Positions 35,639 through 44,283 of a DNA stretch of 64,000 bases are shown here, one piece after another. The stretch is from Phyllobacterium endophyticum (GTDB lineage: Bacteria > Pseudomonadota > Alphaproteobacteria > Rhizobiales > Rhizobiaceae): contig NZ_PGGN01000004.1 in NCBI RefSeq assembly GCF_003010935.1, positions 372,001 to 436,000 on the forward strand, given 5' to 3'. A program made the translations under genes and the position numbers. How positions within the stretch are numbered: position 1 is the first letter of the stretch; the number at the start of each line of letters is the position of its first letter. Under the pieces are notes generated by a model. That model was not told the DNA's origin. It saw only the letters and a list, made by a program, of their open reading frames with translations, and made no database searches.

Positions 35639-37729
35639 GTGCAGCAGGCTGCAGTAAAGCGATTGGGCGACAAGGGATATCTGACCGGCAGTGATGTCGG
35701 TCTTGCCCTCGGTATCGTCATCATCCTGACAGTGCTGTTCCTCCCTGTTTCGCCGGTTGTTCTTGATATCGGGCTTGCATTCTCGATCGCCCTCTCGGTG
35801 CTCATTTTGATGGTGTCATTGTGGATCCAGCGGCCGCTCGATTTTTCCGCCTTTCCGACCGTATTGCTGATTGCGACGATGATGCGCCTGTCGCTCAATA
35901 TCGCGACGACGCGTGTCATCCTCACTCATGGCGACGAAGGATACGCTGCGGCGGGTCAGGTCATCCACGGTTTCTCGCAGTTCGTCATGGGCGGCGATTT
36001 TGTTATCGGCCTGGTCGTTTTCGCGATCCTGATCATCGTTAACTTCCTCGTTATCACCAAAGGCGCTACACGTATCGCGGAAGTAGGAGCGCGCTTCACC
36101 CTTGACGCAATTCCCGGCAAACAAATGGCGATCGACGCGGATCTTTCGTCTGGCTTGATAGACGAGAAGGAAGCGCAGCACCGGCGGCGTGAACTCGAAG
36201 AGGAAAGCTCATTCTTTGGCTCGATGGATGGAGCCTCGAAGTTCGTGCGCGGCGACGCGATCGCGGGCCTCATCATCACCGCAGTCAACATCTTCGGCGG
36301 CATTATCATTGGTGTGACGCGGCACGGAATGGAGGTGAGCGAGGCGGCCGATGTGTTTACCAAACTCTCCGTCGGTGATGGACTGGTCACGCAGATCCCG
36401 GCGCTGATCGTGTCGCTCGCGGCCGGCCTTCTGGTGTCGAAAGGCGGCACCCGCGGCTCTACCGACAAGGCTGTGTTCGGGCAGCTCGGTGCGTATCCAA
36501 AGGCCCTGTTCGTCGCCGCCCTGTTGCTTTTCGTACTCGGTATACTGCCCGGGCTACCGGCATTCCCCTTTTTTGTGCTCGCCGCCGGGCTTGTGGCGAT
36601 TGGCATATCTGTGCCGCGTAAGTTGGCACGGGTTGCTGCTGCTGCCGAAGCAGAGTCAGCGCTGAAGAAAAAACAGGCCCAAGAAGAAGATCGCAACTCC
36701 GTTCGCGCTTCCCTTGAGACGGCGCAGATCGAGCTTTGCCTGGGCAAGCAAATATCGGCAAGACTCCTCGCATCGCAGCTTGAGCTTGCACACCGTGTCA
36801 ACAAGATGCGCAAGAAGTTTGCTGTCGAATACGGCTTTGTGGTGCCCGAGATAAAAGTGACCGATGATGTTCTTTTGCCGCCCAAAACCTACCGTATCAA
36901 GATCCATGGAACGGTCGTCGCTTCGCACGAGCTGAGGGTCGGTGAAATCCTTGTTATACCAGGTGACCGTCCACCTCCTCACGTACCTGGCGAAGAGGTG
37001 AGAGAGCCGGCGTTCGGCATGAAAGCCTATTCCGTACCGGAGACGTTCGCAGCCGACCTGAAGCGCGACAACTATATGACGGTGGACAACCTCTCCGTGT
37101 TGTTGACGCATCTTAGCGAAATTGTCCGCAACAATCTGGCGCAGCTTCTTTCATACAAGGATATGCGTGCCTTGCTGGACCGGCTCGGACCTGAATACCG
37201 CAAGCTTCTCGATGATATCTGCCCGGCCAACCTCTCCTATTCAGGCCTGCAGGCGGTTCTCAAACTTTTGTTGACGGAGCGGGTGTCGATCCGGAACCTG
37301 AACCTTATCCTTGAGGCGATAGCGGAAGTTGCCCCACATATTCGCCGGTCGGAAATGATAGTGGAACATGTGCGAATGCGCATGGCGCAGCAAATTTGTG
37401 GCGATCTTGCTGATAATGGCGTTCTTTCGGTGCTACGTCTCGGCAACCGTTGGGACATGGTTTTCCACCAAAGCCTCAAGCGTGATGCAAAAGGCGAGAT
37501 CACGGAGTTCGACATTGATCCACGTCTCCTGGAGCAATTTGGCGCCGAGGCGAGTGTGGCGATCCGGAAGTATCTCGATGCGGGCGAGCGTTTCGTACTC
37601 GTCGCTTCGCCGGAAGCGCGACCCTATATCAGGATGATCATCGAGCGGCTGTTTGCGACATTGTCGGTGCTGTCGCATGTAGAAATCGCGCGCGGCGTTG
37701 AAGTGCGGTCGCTTGGCACAATCTCGTGA
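35639..37729 (+). CDS. flhA: Flagellar export gate protein FlhA
   Basis: FlhA (696 residues) is the large export-gate subunit. About eight membrane segments fill residues 15-325, with the FHIPEP-family segment [20 protein letters not shown] and [20 protein letters not shown]. The soluble C-terminal nonamer-ring domain begins near 345. The start is a GTG at 35639 with AGGAG six bases upstream; no better ATG exists. fliR follows after 10 bases. Confidence 0.97.
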   Translation: MQQAAVKRLGDKGYLTGSDVGLALGIVIILTVLFLPVSPVVLDIGLAFSIALSVLILMVSLWIQRPLDFSAFPTVLLIATMMRLSLNIATTRVILTHGDEGYAAAGQVIHGFSQFVMGGDFVIGLVVFAILIIVNFLVITKGATRIAEVGARFTLDAIPGKQMAIDADLSSGLIDEKEAQHRRRELEEESSFFGSMDGASKFVRGDAIAGLIITAVNIFGGIIIGVTRHGMEVSEAADVFTKLSVGDGLVTQIPALIVSLAAGLLVSKGGTRGSTDKAVFGQLGAYPKALFVAALLLFVLGILPGLPAFPFFVLAAGLVAIGISVPRKLARVAAAAEAESALKKKQAQEEDRNSVRASLETAQIELCLGKQISARLLASQLELAHRVNKMRKKFAVEYGFVVPEIKVTDDVLLPPKTYRIKIHGTVVASHELRVGEILVIPGDRPPPHVPGEEVREPAFGMKAYSVPETFAADLKRDNYMTVDNLSVLLTHLSEIVRNNLAQLLSYKDMRALLDRLGPEYRKLLDDICPANLSYSGLQAVLKLLLTERVSIRNLNLILEAIAEVAPHIRRSEMIVEHVRMRMAQQICGDLADNGVLSVLRLGNRWDMVFHQSLKRDAKGEITEFDIDPRLLEQFGAEASVAIRKYLDAGERFVLVASPEARPYIRMIIERLFATLSVLSHVEIARGVEVRSLGTIS

Positions 37730-37739
37730 GGCCCCGGAC

Positions 37740-38489
37740 GTGCCGCCGCTGAGCGACAGTGTCATCGCGGCTCTGCTGGTTTTTGCCCGCGTCGGATCGT
37801 GTCTAATGATCATGCCTGGCATCTCCAGTCCGCGTATCCCCATGCAAATCCGGTTATTCCTGGCACTTGCCTGCTCACTGATGGTGGTGCCGCTGGTGTT
37901 GACGCAGGTAACGCCCGTTGTAAGGACCGAGCCCTTGATGCTGATGCGAATCTTCGCCGTAGAAGCGATCGTCGGTGCGTTGATTGGTATCCTGTCTCGG
38001 TTGTATTTTTGGGCATTGCAGTTCATGGCCAACGCCATGGCGATGGCAACCGGATACTCGGGCGCGCCGGAGCGTGCAATCGAAGCGGATGAGCCGCAGG
38101 CGGCAATTGCCAGCCTCTTCACATTTTCCGCCTTGTGCCTGTTCTTTGTCTCGGACCTGCATCTGGAGGTGTTGCGCGCGCTACTTTCATCCTACTCAAC
38201 CATTCCGGTCGATGGTGTTTTCCAGCCGGCGACAGCGATGATCAATCTGACAGACACAATCTCGGCAGCCTTCATGAGTACCATTCGCATCGCCGCGCCC
38301 TTCATCGTATTCGCCGTCGTGGTCAATATCGCGGTGGGCCTCATCAACAAGCTGACGCCATCCATTCCCGTCTACTTCATCTCGCTGCCTTTCGTTTTGG
38401 CAGGCGGCTTGATGCTGCTCTATTTCAGCATGTCCGATCTTCTGCGGTTCTTTACCAACGAAACCGCCACCTATTTGAGGAACTTCTAA
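37740..38489 (+). CDS. fliR: Flagellar export gate protein FliR
   Basis: FliR (249 residues) has five to six membrane segments and the motif VFARVGSCLMIMPGISS near the N terminus. The GTG at 37740 was chosen because it lies just after the flhA stop and gives the family N terminus; an earlier ATG would overlap flhA by 32 bases. Confidence 0.94.
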   Translation: MPPLSDSVIAALLVFARVGSCLMIMPGISSPRIPMQIRLFLALACSLMVVPLVLTQVTPVVRTEPLMLMRIFAVEAIVGALIGILSRLYFWALQFMANAMAMATGYSGAPERAIEADEPQAAIASLFTFSALCLFFVSDLHLEVLRALLSSYSTIPVDGVFQPATAMINLTDTISAAFMSTIRIAAPFIVFAVVVNIAVGLINKLTPSIPVYFISLPFVLAGGLMLLYFSMSDLLRFFTNETATYLRNF

Positions 38490-38491
38490 CA

Positions 38492-38893
38492 ATGGCAAGT
38501 AGCTCGCGAGCTTCAAGTCTGACTTTGATCAGACTGCAGAAACTAACCAAAGCCCGCTGTGAACTCCATCTATCACGTCTTAACGAGCAGTACCTCGCAA
38601 GAGAGGATGAGAACGACGGTCTCGTCAAATTGCAGGACGACCTCTTCTCAGCGAGCTCGAAGGTCGCCGCTCCTGCGCAAATCATTACGAAGCGCCTGGA
38701 GACAAACAAGGCGCTACAGACCCGGCTCGGTGACGAAATCGTCGAAGCAAAACACGATCTGTTGAAAGCGGCGCGTACACTGGACGCGCTTGGCGCGCGG
38801 CTTCGTGCAATCGAGAAAGAGATGGCGAGGGCCGAATTGATGTACCAGATGGAGGAGTATCAGGGTTTCCTGCTCGCGAAGTCGGCAATCTAA
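38492..38893 (+). CDS. fliJ: Coiled-coil protein, FliJ-like (candidate)
   Basis: This 133-residue soluble, highly helical protein is charged throughout, with a predicted coiled coil over most of its length (RLQKLTKARCELHLSRLNEQ to AIEKEMARAELMYQMEE). This is the size and build of FliJ, the export ATPase stalk that is otherwise missing from the cluster (it does not follow fliI). The assignment is inference: no sequence signature is strong enough to prove it. It follows fliR by 2 bases. Confidence 0.6.
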   Translation: MASSSRASSLTLIRLQKLTKARCELHLSRLNEQYLAREDENDGLVKLQDDLFSASSKVAAPAQIITKRLETNKALQTRLGDEIVEAKHDLLKAARTLDALGARLRAIEKEMARAELMYQMEEYQGFLLAKSAI

Positions 38894-38909
38894 AGATGCA
38901 CGGCTCAAG

Positions 38910-38924
38910 CCTCCCGTAAGTTTG
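38910..38924 (+). promoter_or_regulatory. GCAAG-like element upstream of flgJ
   Basis: CCTCCCGTAAGTTTG lies about 30 bases before the flgJ start and resembles the flgB element (CTCACGCAAGTTTG) at 12 of 14 positions. It is a weak member of the set because the core is GTAAG. Confidence 0.3.
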
Positions 38925-38952
38925 GCGAGGTAGACTAGGATCATGAAAAGCG

Positions 38953-39513
38953 ATGGAACTGGAATCGATGGCTATTAATCCACCTTCCGATCTGGTGCTG
39001 GATGTTGCGATGGCCGCTGATCCGAACACGTTGCGGGCGTCAGTGGAGAAGCTGCGCAGCATGGTTTCTGATCGGGTTTCGGCAGCGGGGCAACTGCCAC
39101 GGGAGAATTTTGCTCGCGTGCAGCAATCGGTTTTACCTGATGCCGCTGGCCGGGAAGTTCATGAGGCGCCAATTCCTGCGTTCAGAAAATTTGAAGCCTT
39201 CATGCTGCAGTCTTTCGTCGAATCGATGTTTACAGGAGACAACCAGGCTGTCTATGGCGAGGGGATCGCCGGCAACTATTGGAAATCGATGATGGCTGAA
39301 GCCGTCGCTAACAAAATGGCCGACGCCGGCGGCATAGGCGTGGCGAAAATGCTGGAACATCAGAGAGCCATAAAATCGAACGAGGGGGGGTCTACTGTCC
39401 AGCAACCTGTTCAAACACGGGATTCCAATGCCATTTTGGACCTGATTGAACGTCCGTCCATTCAAAAGCAATTCAAGTCCACGGATACCGTTGGCAACTC
39501 CAGGCAGGGTTAG
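38953..39513 (+). CDS. flgJ: Rod-binding protein FlgJ (N-terminal half only)
   Basis: This 186-residue protein contains the rod-binding domain (PF10135 type) at about 75-135: FEAFMLQSFVESMFTGDN, GEGIAGNYWKSMMAEAVANK and GIGVAKML. The muramidase half of enteric FlgJ is absent and is replaced in trans by the transglycosylase at 28596. The protein should act as the rod cap. The ATG at 38953 is used; an in-frame ATG at 38968 is possible. Confidence 0.9.
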   Translation: MELESMAINPPSDLVLDVAMAADPNTLRASVEKLRSMVSDRVSAAGQLPRENFARVQQSVLPDAAGREVHEAPIPAFRKFEAFMLQSFVESMFTGDNQAVYGEGIAGNYWKSMMAEAVANKMADAGGIGVAKMLEHQRAIKSNEGGSTVQQPVQTRDSNAILDLIERPSIQKQFKSTDTVGNSRQG

Positions 39514-39552
39514 AGCGCGAGCCTCAAGGCCGATGAGATTGGAGGAACAGAT

Positions 39553-39969
39553 ATGGAAATAGAGATTATGCACAAGGATCAAATCCACAGCAGAGCGATC
39601 GAGCCGGCCCTGGAGCCCGTCTTTTTTGCCATCCGGCGTCTGGAGGATGTTGTGGAGCAAGAGACGCGAATGCTTCTTGAGGGTCAAGCTGTCGATCTGG
39701 CCGATATCAATGCCCACAAAAGCCGCGGTTTGCGCGACTTCAACAAGGCGCTGGGCAAGGCGTTGAAAACAGTTGATATTACCGCGCTCAAGGCTCTCCA
39801 GCCGGTTCTCGACAATCTGCGGCAGAAGCTGGACCGCAACTGTGATGCGATAAAATTGCACCTGCGCGCAGTGACGGAACTCGCTGGCATCATACGCGAT
39901 GCACTGGAAACCCAGGAGGCAGACGGAACCTATACGGCAAGCCAGGTAAGGAACGGACTCGGCGCATGA
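39553..39969 (+). CDS. flgN: FlgN-like export chaperone
   Basis: This 138-residue helical protein has the size and alpha-helical pattern of FlgN, the chaperone for FlgK and FlgL. A GGAGG Shine-Dalgarno sequence lies eight bases upstream of the ATG. Sequence identity in this family is low, so the call rests on length, helix content and its place after flgJ. It overlaps the next gene by ATGA. Confidence 0.7.
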   Translation: MEIEIMHKDQIHSRAIEPALEPVFFAIRRLEDVVEQETRMLLEGQAVDLADINAHKSRGLRDFNKALGKALKTVDITALKALQPVLDNLRQKLDRNCDAIKLHLRAVTELAGIIRDALETQEADGTYTASQVRNGLGA

Positions 39970-40436
39970 TCCGAATCTTGCTGATTGGCTTGTGGATTTG
40001 CGCCGTCGCACTTGGATCGCTTTATGTTGCCGTTTGGCAGAACTCCGCGACAGCCGCCGTCGGGTCTGAGGCAATCGAGATCTTGGATGACGGTAAAACA
40101 GATGTATTCAGCGTTCCTATTATCATCGACAACGCGGTTCAGGGCTATGTAGTCTCACAGTTGGCCTACACGCTGGATCATGGTGTAAACGCGTCGTTCG
40201 GTATTCCCGTTTCCTACTTCATCAATGACGAGATTTTTAGACAGTTCTACGGGCACTATTCTGACGTCAAAGAGGTCCAGAAGGTGAACTTCGATGATGT
40301 CAGGAAAGCGATAATCGATGGGGTAAATGCCCGGTTCCCGCAACCACTGGTGAAAGATCTTCTCGTAGAACAGTTCAACTATATCACGGCGCAGGAGATT
40401 CGTGATCAGAACACCAAGGGCGTGAAGCGTCAGTAG
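39966..40436 (+). CDS. Hypothetical bitopic membrane protein ending the flagellar cluster
   Basis: This 156-residue protein has an N-terminal signal anchor (about 3-24), and the rest is probably periplasmic with a hydrophilic domain containing IPVSYFINDEIFRQFYG. I do not recognise the family. The ATGA coupling to flgN suggests a link to flagellar assembly. It ends two bases from the convergent PilZ gene. Confidence 0.65.
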   Translation: MIRILLIGLWICAVALGSLYVAVWQNSATAAVGSEAIEILDDGKTDVFSVPIIIDNAVQGYVVSQLAYTLDHGVNASFGIPVSYFINDEIFRQFYGHYSDVKEVQKVNFDDVRKAIIDGVNARFPQPLVKDLLVEQFNYITAQEIRDQNTKGVKRQ

Positions 40437-40438
40437 CC

Positions 40439-40780
40439 CTAAAGGGAATAATATTTGCCGGAGAGTGCGTTGAGCATCGCGTCCGACAGATACGGTACAC
40501 CTGCATTGTCAACGAAACGCACACCAAGTTCAGCATCCTTGCGCCACACAATTTCCGTGATAAGAGCGCTGCGGTGCTGATCATCGAAGAGCCAGAACCG
40601 GATGGGAATGGCACATTGGCCAACAACCCTGATCCGGGCGCCACCGCCCGCAATGTTGTGAAAGTGGCATTCGGTAATGAAACGACCATCGAGAGTAACA
40701 AGCTTACCGGAACGCAAGCGTGTCCGGGTCCGTTCCTCGATCCGCTTTTCGCTGGTGAGATGGGCCTGGTATGGTGGCAT
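40439..40780 (-). CDS. PilZ-domain c-di-GMP-binding protein
   Basis: This ~113-residue protein is a stand-alone PilZ domain. The c-di-GMP-binding RxxxR motif is RTRTR near residue 17 and the second motif is NIAGGGAR, a variant of D/NxSxxG. It may act as a c-di-GMP receptor controlling motility, fitting its place at the edge of the flagellar island. The ATG at 40780 gives a standard-length protein; a GTG at 40831 would add 17 residues. Confidence 0.75.
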   Translation of the reverse strand: MPPYQAHLTSEKRIEERTRTRLRSGKLVTLDGRFITECHFHNIAGGGARIRVVGQCAIPIRFWLFDDQHRSALITEIVWRKDAELGVRFVDNAGVPYLSDAMLNALSGKYYSL

Positions 40781-40957
40781 CCCTAGTCGTCCGGCAAGGG
40801 TGATGGCCGCATTAAACGCGCTGACCGCCACCTTGCATCCGGCGGTTCATTCTATCCTTGTAGCGGTAGATAATTGCAAATCCGTTATGATGTGCTAGGT
40901 GCTTGCGTCCCCGAGGCTTTCGAGGGTAGGTACAGCCATGATTGAAAGCCCTCTCAG

Positions 40958-41980
40958 GTGATACACTTGCCAACCACCGCTCTACTCCGGATCGCAACCT
41001 ACATATTGTCGTTTATTGCACTCGTTGCAGTGCTGGAACTCGGATTGCTATCGGCGCTGCTCTCAGGGCTTCTCGTATACAACCTCGTCCACTATTCGGC
41101 TCCACTGCTTGGTAGACTGGGCATCTCCGGGCATCTAGCCAAGACGATTGCACTGGCACTACTGGCCCTTGTTTTCATCCTCGTGATCGTCGCAGCCGTT
41201 ACAAGCAGCATGGCCCTACTCACGGACAGTTCGGACGAAGGGATCATATCGCTGTTCCAGAAGATGGCGGAAATCATCGATACGGCCCAACTTCACCTGC
41301 CCAATTGGGCCCGCGATTATTTCCCGTCGAATCTTGAAGAGCTGGAAACACTGGCGGCGAAATGGCTGCGCGAACATGCGGGGCAACTCCAACTCGTCGG
41401 ACGGGAACTCGGCGTTCTCCTGGTAAGGATCATCGTAGGGATGGTGATCGGCGGGATGATTGCCCTCAGTTCGTCGATTGCTTCCATACGCGAACCGGGT
41501 CCACTGGCGGTTGAGCTAGGCGAACGTGTCGCGCTGTTCAGCGCAGCTTTCCGCAATATCGTGTTCTCGCAGCTTCGCATATCGGCCCTCAACACAGTTT
41601 TTACCGCTATCTTTCTCCTAGTGATCCTGCCTTTCTTTGGCGTTCACCTCCCGCTGGTGAAAACAATGATTGCTGTAACGTTTATCGCTGGTCTTCTTCC
41701 AGTTGTCGGAAACTTGATCTCCAACACTGTCATAGTAGTCGTGGCTCTCAGTGTTTCTTTTGTCGCAGCGGTGGGTTCTCTCGCCTTCCTGGTGATCATC
41801 CACAAGCTCGAATATTTCTTGAATGCCCGGATCATCGGATCGCGCATAAAATCCCGCTCATGGGAGTTGCTGCTTGCTATGATCGTGATGGAGGCGTGGT
41901 TTGGTATTGCTGGTCTCATCGCAGCGCCGATCTACTATGCTTACCTCAAAGACGAGCTAAAGAAGCAGAGGCTGCTCTAG
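40958..41980 (+). CDS. AI-2E family membrane transporter
   Basis: This 340-residue protein has about seven to eight membrane segments arranged as in the AI-2E/PerM (YdiK) family: an N-terminal pair, a long soluble part (about 90-145) and a C-terminal group ending GIAGLIAAPIYYAYLKDELK, typical of the family. The substrate is unknown; the family name does not prove autoinducer transport. The start is GTG at 40958; TTG at 40967 is an alternative. Confidence 0.85.
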   Translation: MIHLPTTALLRIATYILSFIALVAVLELGLLSALLSGLLVYNLVHYSAPLLGRLGISGHLAKTIALALLALVFILVIVAAVTSSMALLTDSSDEGIISLFQKMAEIIDTAQLHLPNWARDYFPSNLEELETLAAKWLREHAGQLQLVGRELGVLLVRIIVGMVIGGMIALSSSIASIREPGPLAVELGERVALFSAAFRNIVFSQLRISALNTVFTAIFLLVILPFFGVHLPLVKTMIAVTFIAGLLPVVGNLISNTVIVVVALSVSFVAAVGSLAFLVIIHKLEYFLNARIIGSRIKSRSWELLLAMIVMEAWFGIAGLIAAPIYYAYLKDELKKQRLL

Positions 41981-42020
41981 TCGTCTAATTTGCCTTTCTG
42001 TGATAATATTTTTAACGAAC

Positions 42021-42048
42021 GGGAATAAATTCGCGGCTGCTCCGTATA
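42021..42048 (+). promoter_or_regulatory. Possible ECF-type promoter of the sigma-factor gene
   Basis: GGGAAT at 42021-42026 and CGTATA at 42043-42048 are separated by 16 bases, the spacing and form of ECF-type -35 and -10 boxes. Transcription would begin at about the ATG at 42055, giving a leaderless mRNA. Autoregulation by the encoded sigma factor would fit. Confidence 0.45.
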
Positions 42049-42054
42049 CCTGAT

Positions 42055-42591
42055 ATGAAGGCTCAAACTTCCCGCTTTAATGTCATTGGCCAGCTTGACT
42101 CGCTTCGCCGGTACGCGCGCTCCCTGACGCGCAACGAAGCCGATGCGGAAGATCTGGTGCAGGATACGCTTGTGCGTGCCTATGAAAAACGGAGCCACTT
42201 TCGCCAAGGCGGTAACCTAAAGGGTTGGCTTCTGACGATCCTCCACAACGGCTTCATCGACAACAAGCGCTCAAATCGGGCCGAGGCCAGCCGCGCGGAA
42301 GCGATGGCAAGTGTGGCGGACACGAGTCTGCAACCCCCACAGGAGCACTCCGTGCATCTGTCCGATATTCGCCGAGCCTTTTTTGCACTGCCGGAAGAGC
42401 AGAGGGCAGCGCTTCATCTCGTTGCGATTGAGAACCTTTCCTACGAGGAGGCTGCAGCAACCTTGGGGATACCCATTGGAACGCTGATGTCTAGAATCAG
42501 CCGGGCTCGTGCAGCGCTACGTTTACTGGAAGCCGAGCCGCAAGCCGGCAAGATCGCACGTCTGAGGATTGTTGGAGGCCGCGATGAGTGA
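42055..42591 (+). CDS. ECF-family RNA polymerase sigma factor
   Basis: This 178-residue ECF sigma factor has region 2 (about 10-75, NEADAEDLVQDTLVRAYEK) and region 4 (about 110-165, LPEEQRAALHLVAIENLSYE, GTLMSRISRARAAL). No clear Shine-Dalgarno sequence precedes the ATG, in line with a leaderless transcript. The overlapping downstream gene codes for its likely anti-sigma factor, a typical arrangement. Its target genes are unknown. Confidence 0.95.
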   Translation: MKAQTSRFNVIGQLDSLRRYARSLTRNEADAEDLVQDTLVRAYEKRSHFRQGGNLKGWLLTILHNGFIDNKRSNRAEASRAEAMASVADTSLQPPQEHSVHLSDIRRAFFALPEEQRAALHLVAIENLSYEEAAATLGIPIGTLMSRISRARAALRLLEAEPQAGKIARLRIVGGRDE

Positions 42592-43357
42592 CGTGATCGA
42601 TCCTGTCGTCGAGAGCGACCTTGATGCCTATGTCGACGATCAGCTCGATGCGAGCCGACGTATCGAAATTGCCCGTTATCTCTCACATCATCCTGAACAG
42701 GCTGCTCGCGTGATGTCGGATCTGCAGGCTCGCGACGAGTTGCGCATGGCGCTTACCGGTATGCAAAGTAGGGGAACGCTGGAAACGAGTGAAGCGGCGC
42801 GTCGCCTCGAAAGGGGTCTGATGCGCAACCGACTGCTTGGTAGTTTGCAACGTGCCGCAGCCATAGCGGTTCTGGTCGCTCTGGGCTGGTTGGCGCATGC
42901 CGGTTTCGGCCCCCTGACGATCTCTCAGGTCGTCGCCTCTACGCCGCCACCAAGCTTTGTGTCGGACGCGGTCATGGCGCATAAAACGTCTCTGGTCAGG
43001 GCAGGGATGAAGTCGCAGTCCGACGTGAACCCTTATGATCCTGCCGAGATACGAGCAGCGACGGCAATCACCATGCCGCAATTGCCTGCCCAGTGGAGTG
43101 TCAAAGATGCGCAGCTTTTCCCATCGCCTTTTGGGCCGAGCGTCGAAATGGAAATCGCGTCGGACAATTTGGGCAAGATATCGCTTTTCGCGGTCCGTCC
43201 GGGAACCTTCGATGTCGTAAAGCCGAAGGGGCTCCGCGTAGGCGCTAGCTCGGCCGCCTATTTCCAGATTGGCGATGTCGCCTATGCGCTTGTGTCGAAT
43301 GCGAGTCCTGCCGATCTCGAAGCCGCCGCATCGCAGCTTTCAAATACTCTATACTGA
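42584..43357 (+). CDS. Membrane-anchored anti-sigma factor
   Basis: This 257-residue protein has a short anti-sigma N terminus (ESDLDAYVDDQLDASRR), one membrane segment (about 88-108) and a periplasmic C-terminal domain. It lacks the CxxC of zinc-type anti-sigma domains. The ATG at 42584 has GGAGG upstream and overlaps the sigma gene by eight bases, fitting coupled partners. The periplasmic domain presumably senses an envelope signal. Confidence 0.87.
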   Translation: MSDVIDPVVESDLDAYVDDQLDASRRIEIARYLSHHPEQAARVMSDLQARDELRMALTGMQSRGTLETSEAARRLERGLMRNRLLGSLQRAAAIAVLVALGWLAHAGFGPLTISQVVASTPPPSFVSDAVMAHKTSLVRAGMKSQSDVNPYDPAEIRAATAITMPQLPAQWSVKDAQLFPSPFGPSVEMEIASDNLGKISLFAVRPGTFDVVKPKGLRVGASSAAYFQIGDVAYALVSNASPADLEAAASQLSNTLY

Positions 43358-43379
43358 ACAACCGACAGAGGATCACACG

Positions 43380-44099
43380 ATGAATACACCACTTCGTTAT
43401 GGACTGGACACGGCACGCGGCCAATCCGCGGCATTGTTCGATGAAGGATTGCGCCAGCACATGCTGCGCATCTACAACTATATGGGTCTTGGTTTAGTGC
43501 TGACGGGGGTCGTCGCATTTGTCGTCGCCTCAACACCAGCACTATATGTACCAATCTTTTCGACACCACTGAAATGGGTCGTCATGCTGGCACCGCTCGC
43601 CTTCGTGATGTTCTTCTCATTCAAGATGCAGACCATGTCCGCAGCATCGGCGCAGGCCATGTTCTGGGCTTTTTGTGCGGTGATGGGACTTTCGCTGGCA
43701 TCCGTATTCCTGGTATTTACCGGAACCAGCATCGCCCGCACGTTCTTTATCGCGGCGACAATGTTCGGTGCCACCAGCCTCTATGGTTATACGACAAAAC
43801 GCGATCTCTCCCAGTTCAGTTCGTTCCTGATCATGGGGCTGATTGGCGTCGTAGTGGCAAGTCTCGTCAATCTCTTCCTCGGTTCATCGATGCTGCAGTT
43901 CGTGGTCTCGGTTGCCGGCGTCCTGGTGTTCATCGGCTTGACTGCCTGGGACACGCAGTCGATCAAGGAACAGTATGCCGAAAGCTTCGATTCAGAATCG
44001 CAGCAGAAACTGGCAGTGTTTGGGGCCTTTTCGCTCTACCTCAACTTCATAAATCTGTTTCAGCTACTGCTGAGCCTGACGGGTCAACGCGAGGAATAG
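43380..44099 (+). CDS. Bax inhibitor-1/YccA family membrane protein
   Basis: This 239-residue protein has seven membrane segments typical of the Bax inhibitor-1 family, with AWDTQSIKEQY and the C-terminal NFINLFQLLLSL as family marks. The family includes proposed pH-gated calcium-leak channels and inhibitors of FtsH. The start MNTPLRYG at 43380 is preceded by GAGGA. It lies 22 bases after the anti-sigma gene and may be in the same operon. Confidence 0.9.
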   Translation: MNTPLRYGLDTARGQSAALFDEGLRQHMLRIYNYMGLGLVLTGVVAFVVASTPALYVPIFSTPLKWVVMLAPLAFVMFFSFKMQTMSAASAQAMFWAFCAVMGLSLASVFLVFTGTSIARTFFIAATMFGATSLYGYTTKRDLSQFSSFLIMGLIGVVVASLVNLFLGSSMLQFVVSVAGVLVFIGLTAWDTQSIKEQYAESFDSESQQKLAVFGAFSLYLNFINLFQLLLSLTGQREE

Positions 44100-44117
44100 A
44101 CTTACAAACCATCTAAG

Positions 44118-44164
44118 GAGCCGCCATGATCCCGACATTCTCGGAGCATGGCGGCTTCTTCTTT
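44118..44164 (+). terminator. Rho-independent terminator after the Bax-inhibitor gene
   Basis: GCCGCCATG (44120-44128) pairs with CATGGCGGC (44147-44155), with a further CCGA/TCGG pairing inside, and a T/C-rich tract TTCTTCTTT follows. Confidence 0.85.
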
Positions 44165-44283
44165 GACAGGCGGCTCGCTGAGTGCCTGATGGCAAGTTTA
44201 TTCCAAAGTAACGATTGTTCAGTGATTTTGGTTCATGTAGGTGCAGGCGGGTGAATGGAACCCAGACGAGAGACTTGCCCTCT

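Noticed and set aside
35956..36885. Minus-strand open frame of 309 codons within flhA
   Set aside because: It lies fully inside a well-conserved gene and reads as a low-complexity shadow with no domain.
40958..41980. Evidence for autoinducer-2 transport linked to VjbR
   Set aside because: The family name is historical; members move various substrates, and there is no genetic link visible here.
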